From the IMG/VR virus record IMGVR_UViG_3300031576_001306, positions 1 to 31,947 of that record: a DNA stretch of 31,947 bases. One strand, given 5' to 3'. Source of the stretch: a virus. Position 1 is the stretch's first letter. Each line of letters begins with the position of its first letter. Both the position numbers and the translations under genes were made by a program. The notes beneath the pieces are model-generated. The model had not been told where the DNA came from, ran no database searches, and saw nothing but the letters and a program-made list of their open reading frames with translations. This document shows positions 5,675 through 13,821 of this stretch, piece after piece.

Positions 5675-5986
5675 TTATCCGGGCCTGATCGGATCGACCA
5701 TCGGACGCGCCCGGGTCCTGCCGCCGGCTGCGCGGTCCTCGAGCTCGCGCAGGCGTTCGTCGTGGTCTTCGACGACCTGGTGCACGAGCGGGAGCAGCTC
5801 GAGCAGGTCGACGGCTTGGATCACGCGGTGCAGCAGCCGGCTGGCGGGGAGCAGGAAGCGCCGCCAGAGCTCGGTGAGGATCGCTGCGGCGGTGCCCCAC
5901 AGGATGATCGCTTCGGCGCCGCCGGCGAGCTCGCTGATCGCGGCGACCGCGGCGCCGGCGGCGGCTGCGAGCGCCGCCGGGGTCAT
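5675..5986 (-). CDS. Membrane protein of lysis cassette (possible holin)
   Basis: A 103-residue protein starting MTPAALAAAAGAAVAAISEL; ATG overlaps the amidase stop (ATGA). The N-terminal 45 residues hold one long or two short hydrophobic helices (Ala-rich segment, then AEAIILWGTAAAILTEL). A basic turn (WRRF) and a long heptad-like helix (HRVIQAVDLLELLPLVHQVV, then EDHDERLRELEDR) follow. Size, membrane segment and position directly after the endolysin fit a holin or holin-associated protein. The long coiled coil is less usual for a holin, so the function is inferred from context. Confidence 0.6.
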   Translation of the reverse strand: MTPAALAAAAGAAVAAISELAGGAEAIILWGTAAAILTELWRRFLLPASRLLHRVIQAVDLLELLPLVHQVVEDHDERLRELEDRAAGGRTRARPMVDPIRPG

Positions 5987-7017
5987 GTGCGCACCGGGCC
6001 GCGGCGGGTGCATCTCACGTCACGGCTGGTAAGCGTGTGGCGGCGTCGGATGGCGCGGCGTTCGGGGAGGCCGTGCGGGCGGCCGTGCGCTCGCCACCAG
6101 TTCAGCTTGCGGCAGGTGTGGCGGTCGACTGCGGTGACAGCGGTCGGGCCGTCGTGGAGCTGGCGCATGAACACGTCCCACGGGAAGCTGGGGGCGACGT
6201 CGGTGTGGTTGTTGCCGCACTCCAGTGCGTCGTGGTCGGTGACGCCGAGCTTGTCCTCGCAGCCGTCGGGGTCCACGCGGGTGGCGGGGAGGCCACGGGC
6301 GCGCAGGCGGTCCCTGACGATGTCGGCGAGGGTCCCGCGCTTGATGAGCGGCGCGTTGAGCCATTGCTCGCGGGTCTCGAGGCCGGTCGCGATGATCTCG
6401 ATGCTTTCCGAGGTTGAGTTGAACGCGCCTTGGGTCCAGGCGTTCTTCTCCCAGGGCACCATCTGCAGGCAGTGCGCCTCGAAGTCGACGATCAGGTGAG
6501 ATGAGCCGCGGCGCGTGCGGTGGAAGTAGTCGCGCACCCCGTACACGTCGCCCCAGCCGAGGATGTTCGCGCTGACGGTGTAGTGCAGCTTCACCGACAT
6601 CACCTTCTCGCCGGGCCGGCGGTCGTTGTAGACGTGGCCGGAGAAGTCCTGCTCGCACGTGTAGCTCTGCGCGCCGCCGACCGGCAGCGGCGCAGTCACC
6701 GCCGGCAACTCGACCGCAGCGGCGTGCTCGCGGGCCTCGGCGGAAGCGAGCACCGGTGCCGGCACACTCGGCGGCGTTTCGTCGCGCAGCACCGAGGCTG
6801 CGGGCGCCGGCGCGGACCCCGTTGGCGCGGCCTGCAGATCACCGGCCGGCGCCTCCGCTTTCACGGTGACGGTGACGCGGTCCGGCCGGCCGTCGTGGTC
6901 CTCGTCGCTGACGGTGACGACGATCGTCACGAGGGCGCTGATGATCAGCAGCCCGGCGATCAGTTCACGGGCGTACGGGGCCGCCGCGTCCCGCAGGGCG
7001 CGCAGTAGACGTCGCAT
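5983..7017 (-). CDS. Membrane-anchored N-acetylmuramoyl-L-alanine amidase (endolysin)
   Basis: A 344-residue protein that would cleave the bond between muramic acid and L-alanine in peptidoglycan. Residues about 19-36 (ELIAGLLIISALVTIVVTVS) are a membrane anchor or uncleaved signal-arrest segment. A Pro/Ala linker follows to about 110. The Amidase_2-type domain spans about 135-290, with likely zinc ligands H145 (VKLHYTV), H262 (VTDHDALE) and D273 (HTDVAPSFPWD). E206 (ESIEI) sits in the catalytic strand region. The last 40 residues are Arg-rich. An N-terminal anchor suggests holin-controlled activation or release. Overlaps the next gene by ATGA. Confidence 0.85.
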   Translation of the reverse strand: MRRLLRALRDAAAPYARELIAGLLIISALVTIVVTVSDEDHDGRPDRVTVTVKAEAPAGDLQAAPTGSAPAPAASVLRDETPPSVPAPVLASAEAREHAAAVELPAVTAPLPVGGAQSYTCEQDFSGHVYNDRRPGEKVMSVKLHYTVSANILGWGDVYGVRDYFHRTRRGSSHLIVDFEAHCLQMVPWEKNAWTQGAFNSTSESIEIIATGLETREQWLNAPLIKRGTLADIVRDRLRARGLPATRVDPDGCEDKLGVTDHDALECGNNHTDVAPSFPWDVFMRQLHDGPTAVTAVDRHTCRKLNWWRAHGRPHGLPERRAIRRRHTLTSRDVRCTRRGPVRT

Positions 7018-7035
7018 GGGTGTCTCCCGAGTGGG

Positions 7036-7167
7036 TTAGGGCTTGCGGCGCGGGCGGATCGCGAACGCGCCAGCGCGAATGCACTGCTCGCGTGCGACTG
7101 CCCGCCAGTCGATAGTCAGCGCGGCGCGAACGGCGCGCACCGTGAGGCGGTGCAGCAGCGGGATCAC
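7036..7167 (-). CDS. Very small basic protein between fibre and endolysin genes
   Basis: A 43-residue frame from a GTG at 7167, with AAAGGGGG about eight bases upstream. The product is VIPLLHRLTVRAVRAALTID followed by WRAVAREQCIRAGAFAIRPR and a short basic end. It is helical and strongly basic, with one Cys. It fills the gap between the fibre gene (ends 7217) and the endolysin (starts 7017), and no other frame there is credible. Function unknown. Confidence 0.45.
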   Translation of the reverse strand: MIPLLHRLTVRAVRAALTIDWRAVAREQCIRAGAFAIRPRRKP

Positions 7168-7216
7168 CGCGGTGCCCCCTTTGAGCGTCAGGTTTCGTGT
7201 GGTTCTTCGGGGCGGC

Positions 7217-7831
7217 TCATCCCACCCTGACTGGCCTGGCCGCGATCCATCGCGACAGGAACGTTCCCGTCGCTCCAAGCGTGGTGCGGTACTGAAGTTT
7301 GAGGACGTCAGCCGCCGTCCGGCCCGTGAAGCGCAGTGTGCGCGATCCCGCGGCGCCTTGTGACTGCGCGGCGGGATTGCCGACCGCTTGGCTGATCGCC
7401 TCCGCGTCTGAGGTCGCGGCGGCGGCGATCTTCACCGAGGTCCAGAAGCGGTCCTGCGCTGTGCCCTCCATCGTCGCCCCGTAGGGAACGTCGTAGTCGC
7501 CGCCGAGCGGTAGCGTGATCGACGGCCCGACGGTCGCCAGGTCCACGTAGCTTGTGCTCGCGGTGGTCTGGCTGGCGGCAACGGCCGAGACGAGCGGGGC
7601 CCCGCCGACGAACTCCCACTTGTACGCGGACGCCGATGCGGCCCGGTAACGGAGCCGCCACACGACCCCAGCCGTGGCGTCCGCCACGTAGAAAATCTCC
7701 TGCCCATCAATGGCCGGCGACGGCAGAGCGGAGACCACGGGGATGGTGGCGGTGCGCTCGAGCGTCGCGATCCGCGCGCGCAGATCACCGAACAGCGCGA
7801 TGAGATCGGGGGGGATGTGGTAGTCGCTCAT
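7217..7831 (-). CDS. Tail fibre/baseplate-associated protein
   Basis: A 204-residue protein, ATGA overlap with the hub gene. A short N-terminal helix (LIALFGDLRARIATLERTAT), probably for trimerisation, leads into a beta-rich body. The motifs QEIFYVADATAGVVWRLRYR and YKWEFVGGAPL are of a kind common in actinophage fibre proteins. The C-terminal half alternates Thr/Ser/Gly strands and ends in SRWIAARPVRVG. It is the last structural gene before lysis. Likely receptor-contact or tip protein. Family recognised only in general terms. Confidence 0.65.
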   Translation of the reverse strand: MSDYHIPPDLIALFGDLRARIATLERTATIPVVSALPSPAIDGQEIFYVADATAGVVWRLRYRAASASAYKWEFVGGAPLVSAVAASQTTASTSYVDLATVGPSITLPLGGDYDVPYGATMEGTAQDRFWTSVKIAAAATSDAEAISQAVGNPAAQSQGAAGSRTLRFTGRTAADVLKLQYRTTLGATGTFLSRWIAARPVRVG

Positions 7832-8922
7832 ACGACCTCGACTGCGAGCGACGCGCGCAGCGCTGCTTCCTCACCCGGTGCCTGCGGGTCTTGAACCTCG
7901 AAGACCTCGAGACCACTGTCGTCGATCGCCACCGTGATGCCGTTCACCCGAACCTGCACGTCCTCTGTGAATGCCTCGCGTCGGACGTAGAGCCTTATGG
8001 TGTCGCCGAGCCAGAAGTCATCCCACGGGCTCGGGGCGAGCGCGGGCTCCGGTGCGAACGTCACCGTCTTGATCGGGTCGGGGCGAAGCAGAGCGAGGGC
8101 CTTGTCGTCCAGCGTCGCCTGCTCGATGACGTCGGTGTAGGACGCCTGCGCAGGCCACCTCCCGTATTTGAGGATCGAGGTAGCGTCGCTCTTCTGCGCA
8201 ATCAGGCCGTTACCGCCGATGACTGTCACGACGTTGACGGGGGGCTGCGTGGCGCGTTGCACGCTGCGCACGTTGCCCAGGGTGTCGGCGCCGTACTCGA
8301 AGCGCGCGGACGGCTGATCGACGCCCTGTCGAGGCACTGCGTTGAAGTACGCGCGCGTCGCGCCCTCGTCAACGAACGTCTCGTAGAAGTCGTAGCCGTC
8401 GAGGACGGCCGACAGGTCGATGATCGCCTTCCCCACATTCGCGTGCTGGTAGGTTCGATCGCGCGTCTTGCTGGCCGTGATTCCACCGGCGGTTGTCGCG
8501 ATCCCCGTCGGCGAATCCGTGTTCGTGGTGTCGATCAGGGACTTCGCGATCAGGCCGGCATCGGTCGCCGTGAACGCGACTGCTGCGGCGGTGAAGCGCC
8601 CGGTGCCGGAACCGTCGCCGAGCAAACGCGCGAACGGGGAGCGGAACACCAGATGCAACGCGCTGGCCTCCTCCGCCTCCTCCGTGAACGGCGCGAGCTG
8701 CCCATTGAAGCGCAGAACCCCGTCGCGGTAAGCCTTCAGCGCCGGGATGCCCGCATTCGCGAGCGCGTCGAGCAGCCTGGCTGCCGCGTCGTCCTCGTGA
8801 GCGATCGTGCAGGTCGCCTCAGCGTAGGTGTTGCGCCGGAACGTGAGCCGGCGGCCCGCGGCCGTCGTGAGCTCGGCGAGGTTGACACCCGCATGGTCGG
8901 TGAGTAGAAACGACCACGGCAC
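7828..8922 (-). CDS. Tail hub / tail-associated baseplate protein (gp37-like)
   Basis: A 364-residue protein beginning MPWSFLLTDHAGVNLAELT. It has the beta-rich pattern of siphovirus hub proteins that follow Dit: LTFRRNTYAEATCTIAHEDD, then VLRFNGQLAPFTEE and LHLVFRSPFARLLGD in the first 120 residues. A middle domain contains YDFYETFVDEGATRAYF, and a C-terminal part has DDFWLGDTIRLYVRRE. This arrangement is close to what I remember for ReqiPepy6 Gp37-like proteins. It would cap the tail tube and carry the fibres. No lytic motif is visible. The start lies four bases from the upstream stop. Confidence 0.65.
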   Translation of the reverse strand: MPWSFLLTDHAGVNLAELTTAAGRRLTFRRNTYAEATCTIAHEDDAAARLLDALANAGIPALKAYRDGVLRFNGQLAPFTEEAEEASALHLVFRSPFARLLGDGSGTGRFTAAAVAFTATDAGLIAKSLIDTTNTDSPTGIATTAGGITASKTRDRTYQHANVGKAIIDLSAVLDGYDFYETFVDEGATRAYFNAVPRQGVDQPSARFEYGADTLGNVRSVQRATQPPVNVVTVIGGNGLIAQKSDATSILKYGRWPAQASYTDVIEQATLDDKALALLRPDPIKTVTFAPEPALAPSPWDDFWLGDTIRLYVRREAFTEDVQVRVNGITVAIDDSGLEVFEVQDPQAPGEEAALRASLAVEVV

Positions 8923-8926
8923 GTGC

Positions 8927-10024
8927 TTAGAAGCCCATCGTCCAGACCCAAAGTTTGCGGTCGCGCACGGAAACCGACTGCCCGAGGAACTGCACGCTCA
9001 CGTCATAGGTGCCGGCCGCCGCGAAGATCGCGCACGGCCCACCCCGCTGTTGCTGCGATCCATCGTAGTCCGACGCCGCGACAAGCTGCCCAGTTGTCAC
9101 GTCCCCGCCGTAGTCAGGGCCAGTGGATAACATGATTGACGACAGACCAACCGAGCCTGATGCCAGCGGGCGGTACTTCCCAAGACCAGCACCCGCGCCG
9201 CCGCCGCTGAAGTCCGCCTCCTGAATGGTCGGAAGCGAAGGCTCATTCACCGCTGTTTTCAGATGGTTTGCCCCTATGAAGATCGCGGCCTTCGAGACGC
9301 CGGGATTGGTCGTCTCCTTCCAGCGTGCCTGGTAGGCGACGAAGATCAGGCCATCTGTCGGCAGGACCACATTCCGTACGCGGTCGGGTGTGGTCAGCAG
9401 CCCATAGGCCGCGTTGTTGCGTGTCTCCTCCGTGGCGATGATGGATTTGCCTCCGGCACCGCCGCGCCATAGCGGTGTACGGCGGTCGTCAATCTGCGAG
9501 TCCGTGATCGAGGTATCCGCTGCGGGCACGTTCACGACGGCGAGCGCGATTGCTGAGGTGGGCAGGGTCGGTGTGCCATTGACGCCGAGCGCGTCCGTCG
9601 CGGCGGCGCCGGCCGTTGCCGTGCCGGTGATGACGCGCGTCTGCGCGAGGTTCGAGCCGCTCGCGTCGTGCTGGTGATCCTTGATCTCGAGCACAACGAG
9701 GTCGTTACGCGGCAATGTGGCGTGAGCCGCGGTGATCGTCTCGTTTATCACCGACGCGTGCGGTGCGATGGTGTAGAGACCCTGCAGCGTCACGGCATCG
9801 CCCTGCACTCTGGCGCCGCTGCCGGTGCTCGCGGCAATATCAACGCTCACGTTCGCGCCAGCGGCGCGCTGACTTACCGCGTACGACCCCGAGCTGATGA
9901 TGCCCTCGTCCGCGACGCCCTCGAACTGGCGGCGTAGGTCGATGGCGTCGTAGCCGGGTGTTGTGCCGACGCCTTGCTGGGTCCAGGGGCCGTGGCCGAG
10001 TGCCGGGCCGATCGTCGTGGTCAT
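8927..10024 (-). CDS. Minor tail/baseplate protein (fibre-type)
   Basis: A 365-residue protein, ATGA overlap with the Dit-like gene. The N-terminal 180 residues (YDAIDLRRQFEGVADEGIIS, AVSQRAAGANVSVDIAASTG, NDLVVLEIKDHQHD, then ITDSQIDDRR) follow a layout that I know from minor tail proteins of many actinophages. There, a jelly-roll-like base is closed by the DDRR motif. The C-terminal half is a separate beta-rich domain (LIFVAYQARWKE, AIFAAAGTYDVSVQFLG) probably exposed and ligand-binding. It would attach near the tail tip. Confidence 0.7.
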   Translation of the reverse strand: MTTTIGPALGHGPWTQQGVGTTPGYDAIDLRRQFEGVADEGIISSGSYAVSQRAAGANVSVDIAASTGSGARVQGDAVTLQGLYTIAPHASVINETITAAHATLPRNDLVVLEIKDHQHDASGSNLAQTRVITGTATAGAAATDALGVNGTPTLPTSAIALAVVNVPAADTSITDSQIDDRRTPLWRGGAGGKSIIATEETRNNAAYGLLTTPDRVRNVVLPTDGLIFVAYQARWKETTNPGVSKAAIFIGANHLKTAVNEPSLPTIQEADFSGGGAGAGLGKYRPLASGSVGLSSIMLSTGPDYGGDVTTGQLVAASDYDGSQQQRGGPCAIFAAAGTYDVSVQFLGQSVSVRDRKLWVWTMGF

Positions 10025-10887
10025 GTGTATGCGCTCCGGTAGAGGACGTCGCAGCGGGCGACGGTGTCGAACGTGCCGGCGAGAAGCTGGATCGTGCTGG
10101 CGCCCCGCGGTAGGTCGAACCAGGTTGTGTTCGCGGCGTCGAGGAAGTTCAGGACCGAACTCGTCCCGTTGACCTTGATCGTGCGCTGCGCAACGTCGAT
10201 CTCGAGGTAGTCACCGGCCGCGATCGTGCCGGTCAGTGCGATCCGCGAGGTGCTGCCAACCAAGAGGACCTGCGGGTTCACACACATCCCGTAGACGCGG
10301 AAGATCGGAGGTGTCGGCCGGTTGCCGATGTTGTTCACGGCGACGGCGCCACCGGCGCTCGCGGAGAACGTGATCGGCATGGTCCGCGGCCATGTCCAGC
10401 CGCCGGGGGCGGTGCTGATCGTCCCGCCCGTCGCCGTGTTCAGCGTCTGCGAGTACGCGCGCGGGTCCTCGGCAAGCAGCTGCGCTTGGTAGGCGAGCAG
10501 GTTCGCGCCGACCTCGACCGGGGGCTCAACCTCGCCGTACAGCTTCACGGACGCTTGGAGCGCGAGGCCGCTTTCCTCGGTCCATTTCAGCAGAGCTGCG
10601 CCCTCATCGAGCGTCTGGAGCATGGGGGTTGTCAGCGTCCGGAACTCCGCGAACGCGTCGGCTGGTGAGACGGTCGAGTGCACGCGACCTTCGAGCACGA
10701 CCAGGCGCCCGTCGGTCCAGCGGGTGTCGTTGATCTGGCCGTGCGCCGTCGGCCGGGAGCGCACGACCTGTCGTGGCGACTGGATACCCGACAGGCCGAT
10801 GGCGCGGTGGATGCGGCGCTTACCGGTCGGCTGGTGGAAGTCGACCGGTGAGCCGGAAGCGTCATTGAGCGTGATCGCCGAGAACAC
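10021..10887 (-). CDS. Distal tail protein-like (Dit) baseplate protein
   Basis: A 288-residue protein, GTG start three bases after the tape measure stop. Features of Dit proteins are the N-terminal VDFHQPTGKRRIHRAIGLSG and a beta-hairpin region with WTDGRLVVLEGRVHS (about residues 55-75). A later body follows with YQAQLLAEDPRAYS, PGGWTWPRTMPITFSA and the final WFDLPRGASTIQLLA galectin-like strand motif. Position directly after the tape measure is the standard place. Dit forms the hexameric ring joining tube and hub. Confidence 0.75.
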   Translation of the reverse strand: MFSAITLNDASGSPVDFHQPTGKRRIHRAIGLSGIQSPRQVVRSRPTAHGQINDTRWTDGRLVVLEGRVHSTVSPADAFAEFRTLTTPMLQTLDEGAALLKWTEESGLALQASVKLYGEVEPPVEVGANLLAYQAQLLAEDPRAYSQTLNTATGGTISTAPGGWTWPRTMPITFSASAGGAVAVNNIGNRPTPPIFRVYGMCVNPQVLLVGSTSRIALTGTIAAGDYLEIDVAQRTIKVNGTSSVLNFLDAANTTWFDLPRGASTIQLLAGTFDTVARCDVLYRSAYT

Positions 10888-10890
10888 CGG

Positions 10891-13818
10891 CTAGCCCGTC
10901 GTCGCGATCCGGAAGGCGAGGCGCTCCGCGAACGAGCGGGCCTCCAGGTGACTGCCGATCTGCGCGTGCTCGATATGCACGAGTGCCCCGCCAGCGAGCT
11001 CGTGGTTCGGTGTGACTCGCGAGCCGCGACGCAGGTTGACGATCTCGGGTCCGGACTCACCGACGACGTATGGGCCGCTTCGTCCGACCATGCCGCCTTT
11101 CTCGAAGAAGCCGAGATGCAGGTGCAAGCCCGAGCCGACGTCGTGGACGAGCAGTTCGGCGAGTTTCATGTGCGATCGCGCCCACGCCTGGGCCTGGTAC
11201 ATCTTGCTCACCGGGCCGGCGAGGTCTATCGCGCCGGGGTTGCCGGGTGAGCCGTGCGTGTGGAGGCTGTTCGGGACGCCGCCGACCGCAGCGTTGTGCT
11301 GCGGGGTGCGGTAGCCGGACGTGACGTGCAGCCCGAACATCGAGGCGACCTTTCCGGCCTGTGCGAGCGTCCCACCAGTGATCGACCCACTGCCGCCGGT
11401 GCCTTGCAGGATCGACGGGACGCTGCCGCCGGGGTCGCCCTTGCCGCCCTTCTTTGCCTTCAGCTTCGTATCCGACAGGAACGACTTGATCGCCGCGGCG
11501 ATCTTCTCGACCTTCAACAGCGACTCGGCCAGGCCGGACACGAACGCGTCGCCGAGGACCATGCCCGCCGTCTCGTAGTCGACGCCGAAGCTCGCGAACA
11601 GCTTCATCACCCTCTTGTGCGCGGTCGCTTGCGACGCGCCCTCCGTCGCAAGCGACGTCTGGAGCGCGGTGAGGCGGCTCTCGAAGTGCGTGCGCTTGAG
11701 GGCGATCTCCGCGTTCAGTTGGAGGCGCTCGTCGGCGGCGCGCTTCTGGAGCGCGGCCATCGTGATCGCCGTCTCCGCGTCCAGTACCGCCTTCTTGGCA
11801 GCGAGGATCGCCTGCGGGTCGCCTGCGGTCGTCGCCGCCGTCAGGCCCTTCTTGGCCTCGGCGAGCGTGTTCATCCGGTCGATTTGCGCGATGTTGTCCT
11901 GCCAGATGCGGAGCTGGTGCTCGGCCGGCGTCTCCTGGCCGGCGAACATCTTGTCGAACGCCGACAGCGCGCCCGAGGCCAGCGACCCCCAGGCCGTGTT
12001 GAACGCGCCACGCTTCGACTCGATAGTGGTCCGTGCCCGCTCGACGGCGGCGGTGATCGAATCGCTGAGCGCCTGCGGCAACGCGGCAGACCCCGTGACC
12101 CAGCCCTTGAGCGCGCCCTCCGCAAGCGGCTTGCCGATGTACTTCTCACCGCCGTGCTCCACCGGCGAAAACGGATTGAGACTTTCCAGCACACCCTTCA
12201 GCGTGGACTCAAGCTTCGACTTCAAGGCGGCGAACAGGCCGCCGAGACCGCTGAGCACACCGTCGATGATCTTCTGGCCGATCGTCCTGGCGCCCTGAAG
12301 GACGGACTCACCGATGCTGGTCAGCCCGCTCCGGACCTTCTCGAGTACCCAGCCGCCGACAGCGGCCAGGCCGCTGAGCGCCGCTCGCACCCCGTCGATC
12401 ATTCGGCCGAGCAGCCACTTCCCGACCGTGAGGTAGGCGCTGGCGTGGGCTTTGATCGCGTCGTCTATGTGCGACAGCACCCAGCCGGCGGCCGTGACGA
12501 GTAGGCCGGGCAGGAGTTTGATCCCGTCCGCGACCTTGCCGAGTAGCCACTTGCCGACCGTGAGGTAGGCGCTGGCGTGGGCTTTGATCGCGTCGTCTAT
12601 GTGCGACAGCACCCAGCCGGCGGCCGTGACGAGCAGGCCGGGGAGCGCCTTGATGCCGGCGACGAGCCCTTGCAGGATGCCCTGCCCGGCCGCCTTCATC
12701 TTCGCGGGGATCTTGTCGAACTCGCGGAAGAACCCGACGACCGCGGCCGCGCCGATCTTGAGCGCGTCCCAAACGGTGTTCACGATGTTGCGGAACGTCT
12801 CGCTCTCGCGGTACGCGACGACAAAGCCCGCCGCGAGAGCGGCGAGCGCGAGCGCGATCAGTACGAACGGATTGGCGGCCATGACCGCGTTGAGCGCGGC
12901 CTGCGCCCCGGTCATCAGCGCGGTGATCGCGGCGCTCGCCTTCATCGCAAGGTTCACGCCGAGCAGCGTCGCAGTCAGGCCAACCAGAGCGAGGCCGAGG
13001 ATCTTCGCGAGCTTCGGGTGCTCCTGAAGGAACGAGCCGACCTCAGCGGCGATCTTCGCGAGTGATTCCAGCGCCGGGAGCAGCGCGGAGACGAGGCCGC
13101 CCGCCACGTCCTCGAAAGAGTTGCGCAGCTTGCTGAGCTGGCCGGGGAACGTCTTGCCCGCGGCTTCGGCGCTGCCGCCGAACTCCTTTTGCAGTTCGGC
13201 GAGCACGATCTTCTGTGCGCCCATCGTGTCACCGGACGCGACCATCGCCTTGATCTGGTCCTTCTGCGCGTCGGTGAACGTCACGCCCTGCTTCGTCAGC
13301 TTCGACAGGCCGGCCGCGGGGTCGTTCAGCGCCTTACCCAGACTCATGGCCGCGGTCTTCACATCAGTGCCCATCGCGGTCGCCATGTCGGCGGCGGCCT
13401 GCGTGGTCTGGTTGAAGATGTCGTTGCCCTTGCCGGCCTCGTTCCTGATCCCCGTGAACGTGAGCAGCAGGTTCTCGCCGGACTGGATCGCTTCGTCGTC
13501 GATCCCGGACTTGCGGCTGATCGCACCGGCGAGCTTCTCAACCTCGCTGCTGGTGATCTTCGCCGCACCGCCGGTGGATTTCAGCACCGCCTGGGTTTGC
13601 GCGGTGACCTTCTGGCCTTCGGCGAGCTCCCCGAACCCGGCCTTCGCGGCGACCGCGAGACCGGCGCCGAGCGCGAACCCCGCGGTCTTCGCGGCGGTCG
13701 ACAGCCCGCCCAGTCCCTTGCCGGCCTTGTCGCTCTCGCCTTTGACGCGGCCTGTTGCCTTCTCGAGGCTGGAGGTGTCACCGATGAACTCGATAACGAG
13801 ACGGCGTGACGTGGCCAT
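10891..13818 (-). CDS. Tape measure protein with M15-like peptidase domain
   Basis: A 975-residue protein that sets tail length and travels with the DNA. AGGAGGTGAACC precedes the ATG, a strong ribosome site overlapping the chaperone stop. The N-terminal part has helical coiled regions. Hydrophobic segments lie at about residues 270-340 (ILGLALVGLTATLLGVNLAM, FVLIALALAALAAGFVVAY). A 44-residue internal repeat follows at about residues 390-475. Residues about 815-903 form a D-Ala-D-Ala carboxypeptidase-like M15 domain with SGYRTPQHNAAVGG, HTHG, AIDLAG and GLHLHLGF, which supply the His/Asp/His zinc set. This would help the tail pass the cell wall. The length fits a tail of ordinary siphovirus size. 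Confidence 0.92.
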   Translation of the reverse strand: MATSRRLVIEFIGDTSSLEKATGRVKGESDKAGKGLGGLSTAAKTAGFALGAGLAVAAKAGFGELAEGQKVTAQTQAVLKSTGGAAKITSSEVEKLAGAISRKSGIDDEAIQSGENLLLTFTGIRNEAGKGNDIFNQTTQAAADMATAMGTDVKTAAMSLGKALNDPAAGLSKLTKQGVTFTDAQKDQIKAMVASGDTMGAQKIVLAELQKEFGGSAEAAGKTFPGQLSKLRNSFEDVAGGLVSALLPALESLAKIAAEVGSFLQEHPKLAKILGLALVGLTATLLGVNLAMKASAAITALMTGAQAALNAVMAANPFVLIALALAALAAGFVVAYRESETFRNIVNTVWDALKIGAAAVVGFFREFDKIPAKMKAAGQGILQGLVAGIKALPGLLVTAAGWVLSHIDDAIKAHASAYLTVGKWLLGKVADGIKLLPGLLVTAAGWVLSHIDDAIKAHASAYLTVGKWLLGRMIDGVRAALSGLAAVGGWVLEKVRSGLTSIGESVLQGARTIGQKIIDGVLSGLGGLFAALKSKLESTLKGVLESLNPFSPVEHGGEKYIGKPLAEGALKGWVTGSAALPQALSDSITAAVERARTTIESKRGAFNTAWGSLASGALSAFDKMFAGQETPAEHQLRIWQDNIAQIDRMNTLAEAKKGLTAATTAGDPQAILAAKKAVLDAETAITMAALQKRAADERLQLNAEIALKRTHFESRLTALQTSLATEGASQATAHKRVMKLFASFGVDYETAGMVLGDAFVSGLAESLLKVEKIAAAIKSFLSDTKLKAKKGGKGDPGGSVPSILQGTGGSGSITGGTLAQAGKVASMFGLHVTSGYRTPQHNAAVGGVPNSLHTHGSPGNPGAIDLAGPVSKMYQAQAWARSHMKLAELLVHDVGSGLHLHLGFFEKGGMVGRSGPYVVGESGPEIVNLRRGSRVTPNHELAGGALVHIEHAQIGSHLEARSFAERLAFRIATTG
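12409..12672. repeat. 132-bp tandem direct repeat inside tape measure gene
   Basis: Two adjacent copies (12409-12540 and 12541-12672) have a period of 132 bp, or 44 codons. An 80-bp core is identical (12422-12501 and 12554-12633). The rest diverges. Each copy encodes LPGLLVTAAGWVLSHIDDAI followed by KAHASAYLTVGKWLLG. The identity suggests a recent duplication, or gene conversion. Confidence 0.9.
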
Positions 13819-13821
13819 GGT

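Noticed and set aside
7891-8907. Long plus-strand open frame (338 codons) opposite the hub gene
   Set aside because: Composition is that of an antisense GC-rich frame; the minus-strand protein is convincing and in operon.
11254-12504. Long plus-strand open frame (416 codons) opposite the tape measure gene
   Set aside because: Arg/Leu/Asp-rich shadow of a well-supported tape measure gene; no ribosome site, no motif.
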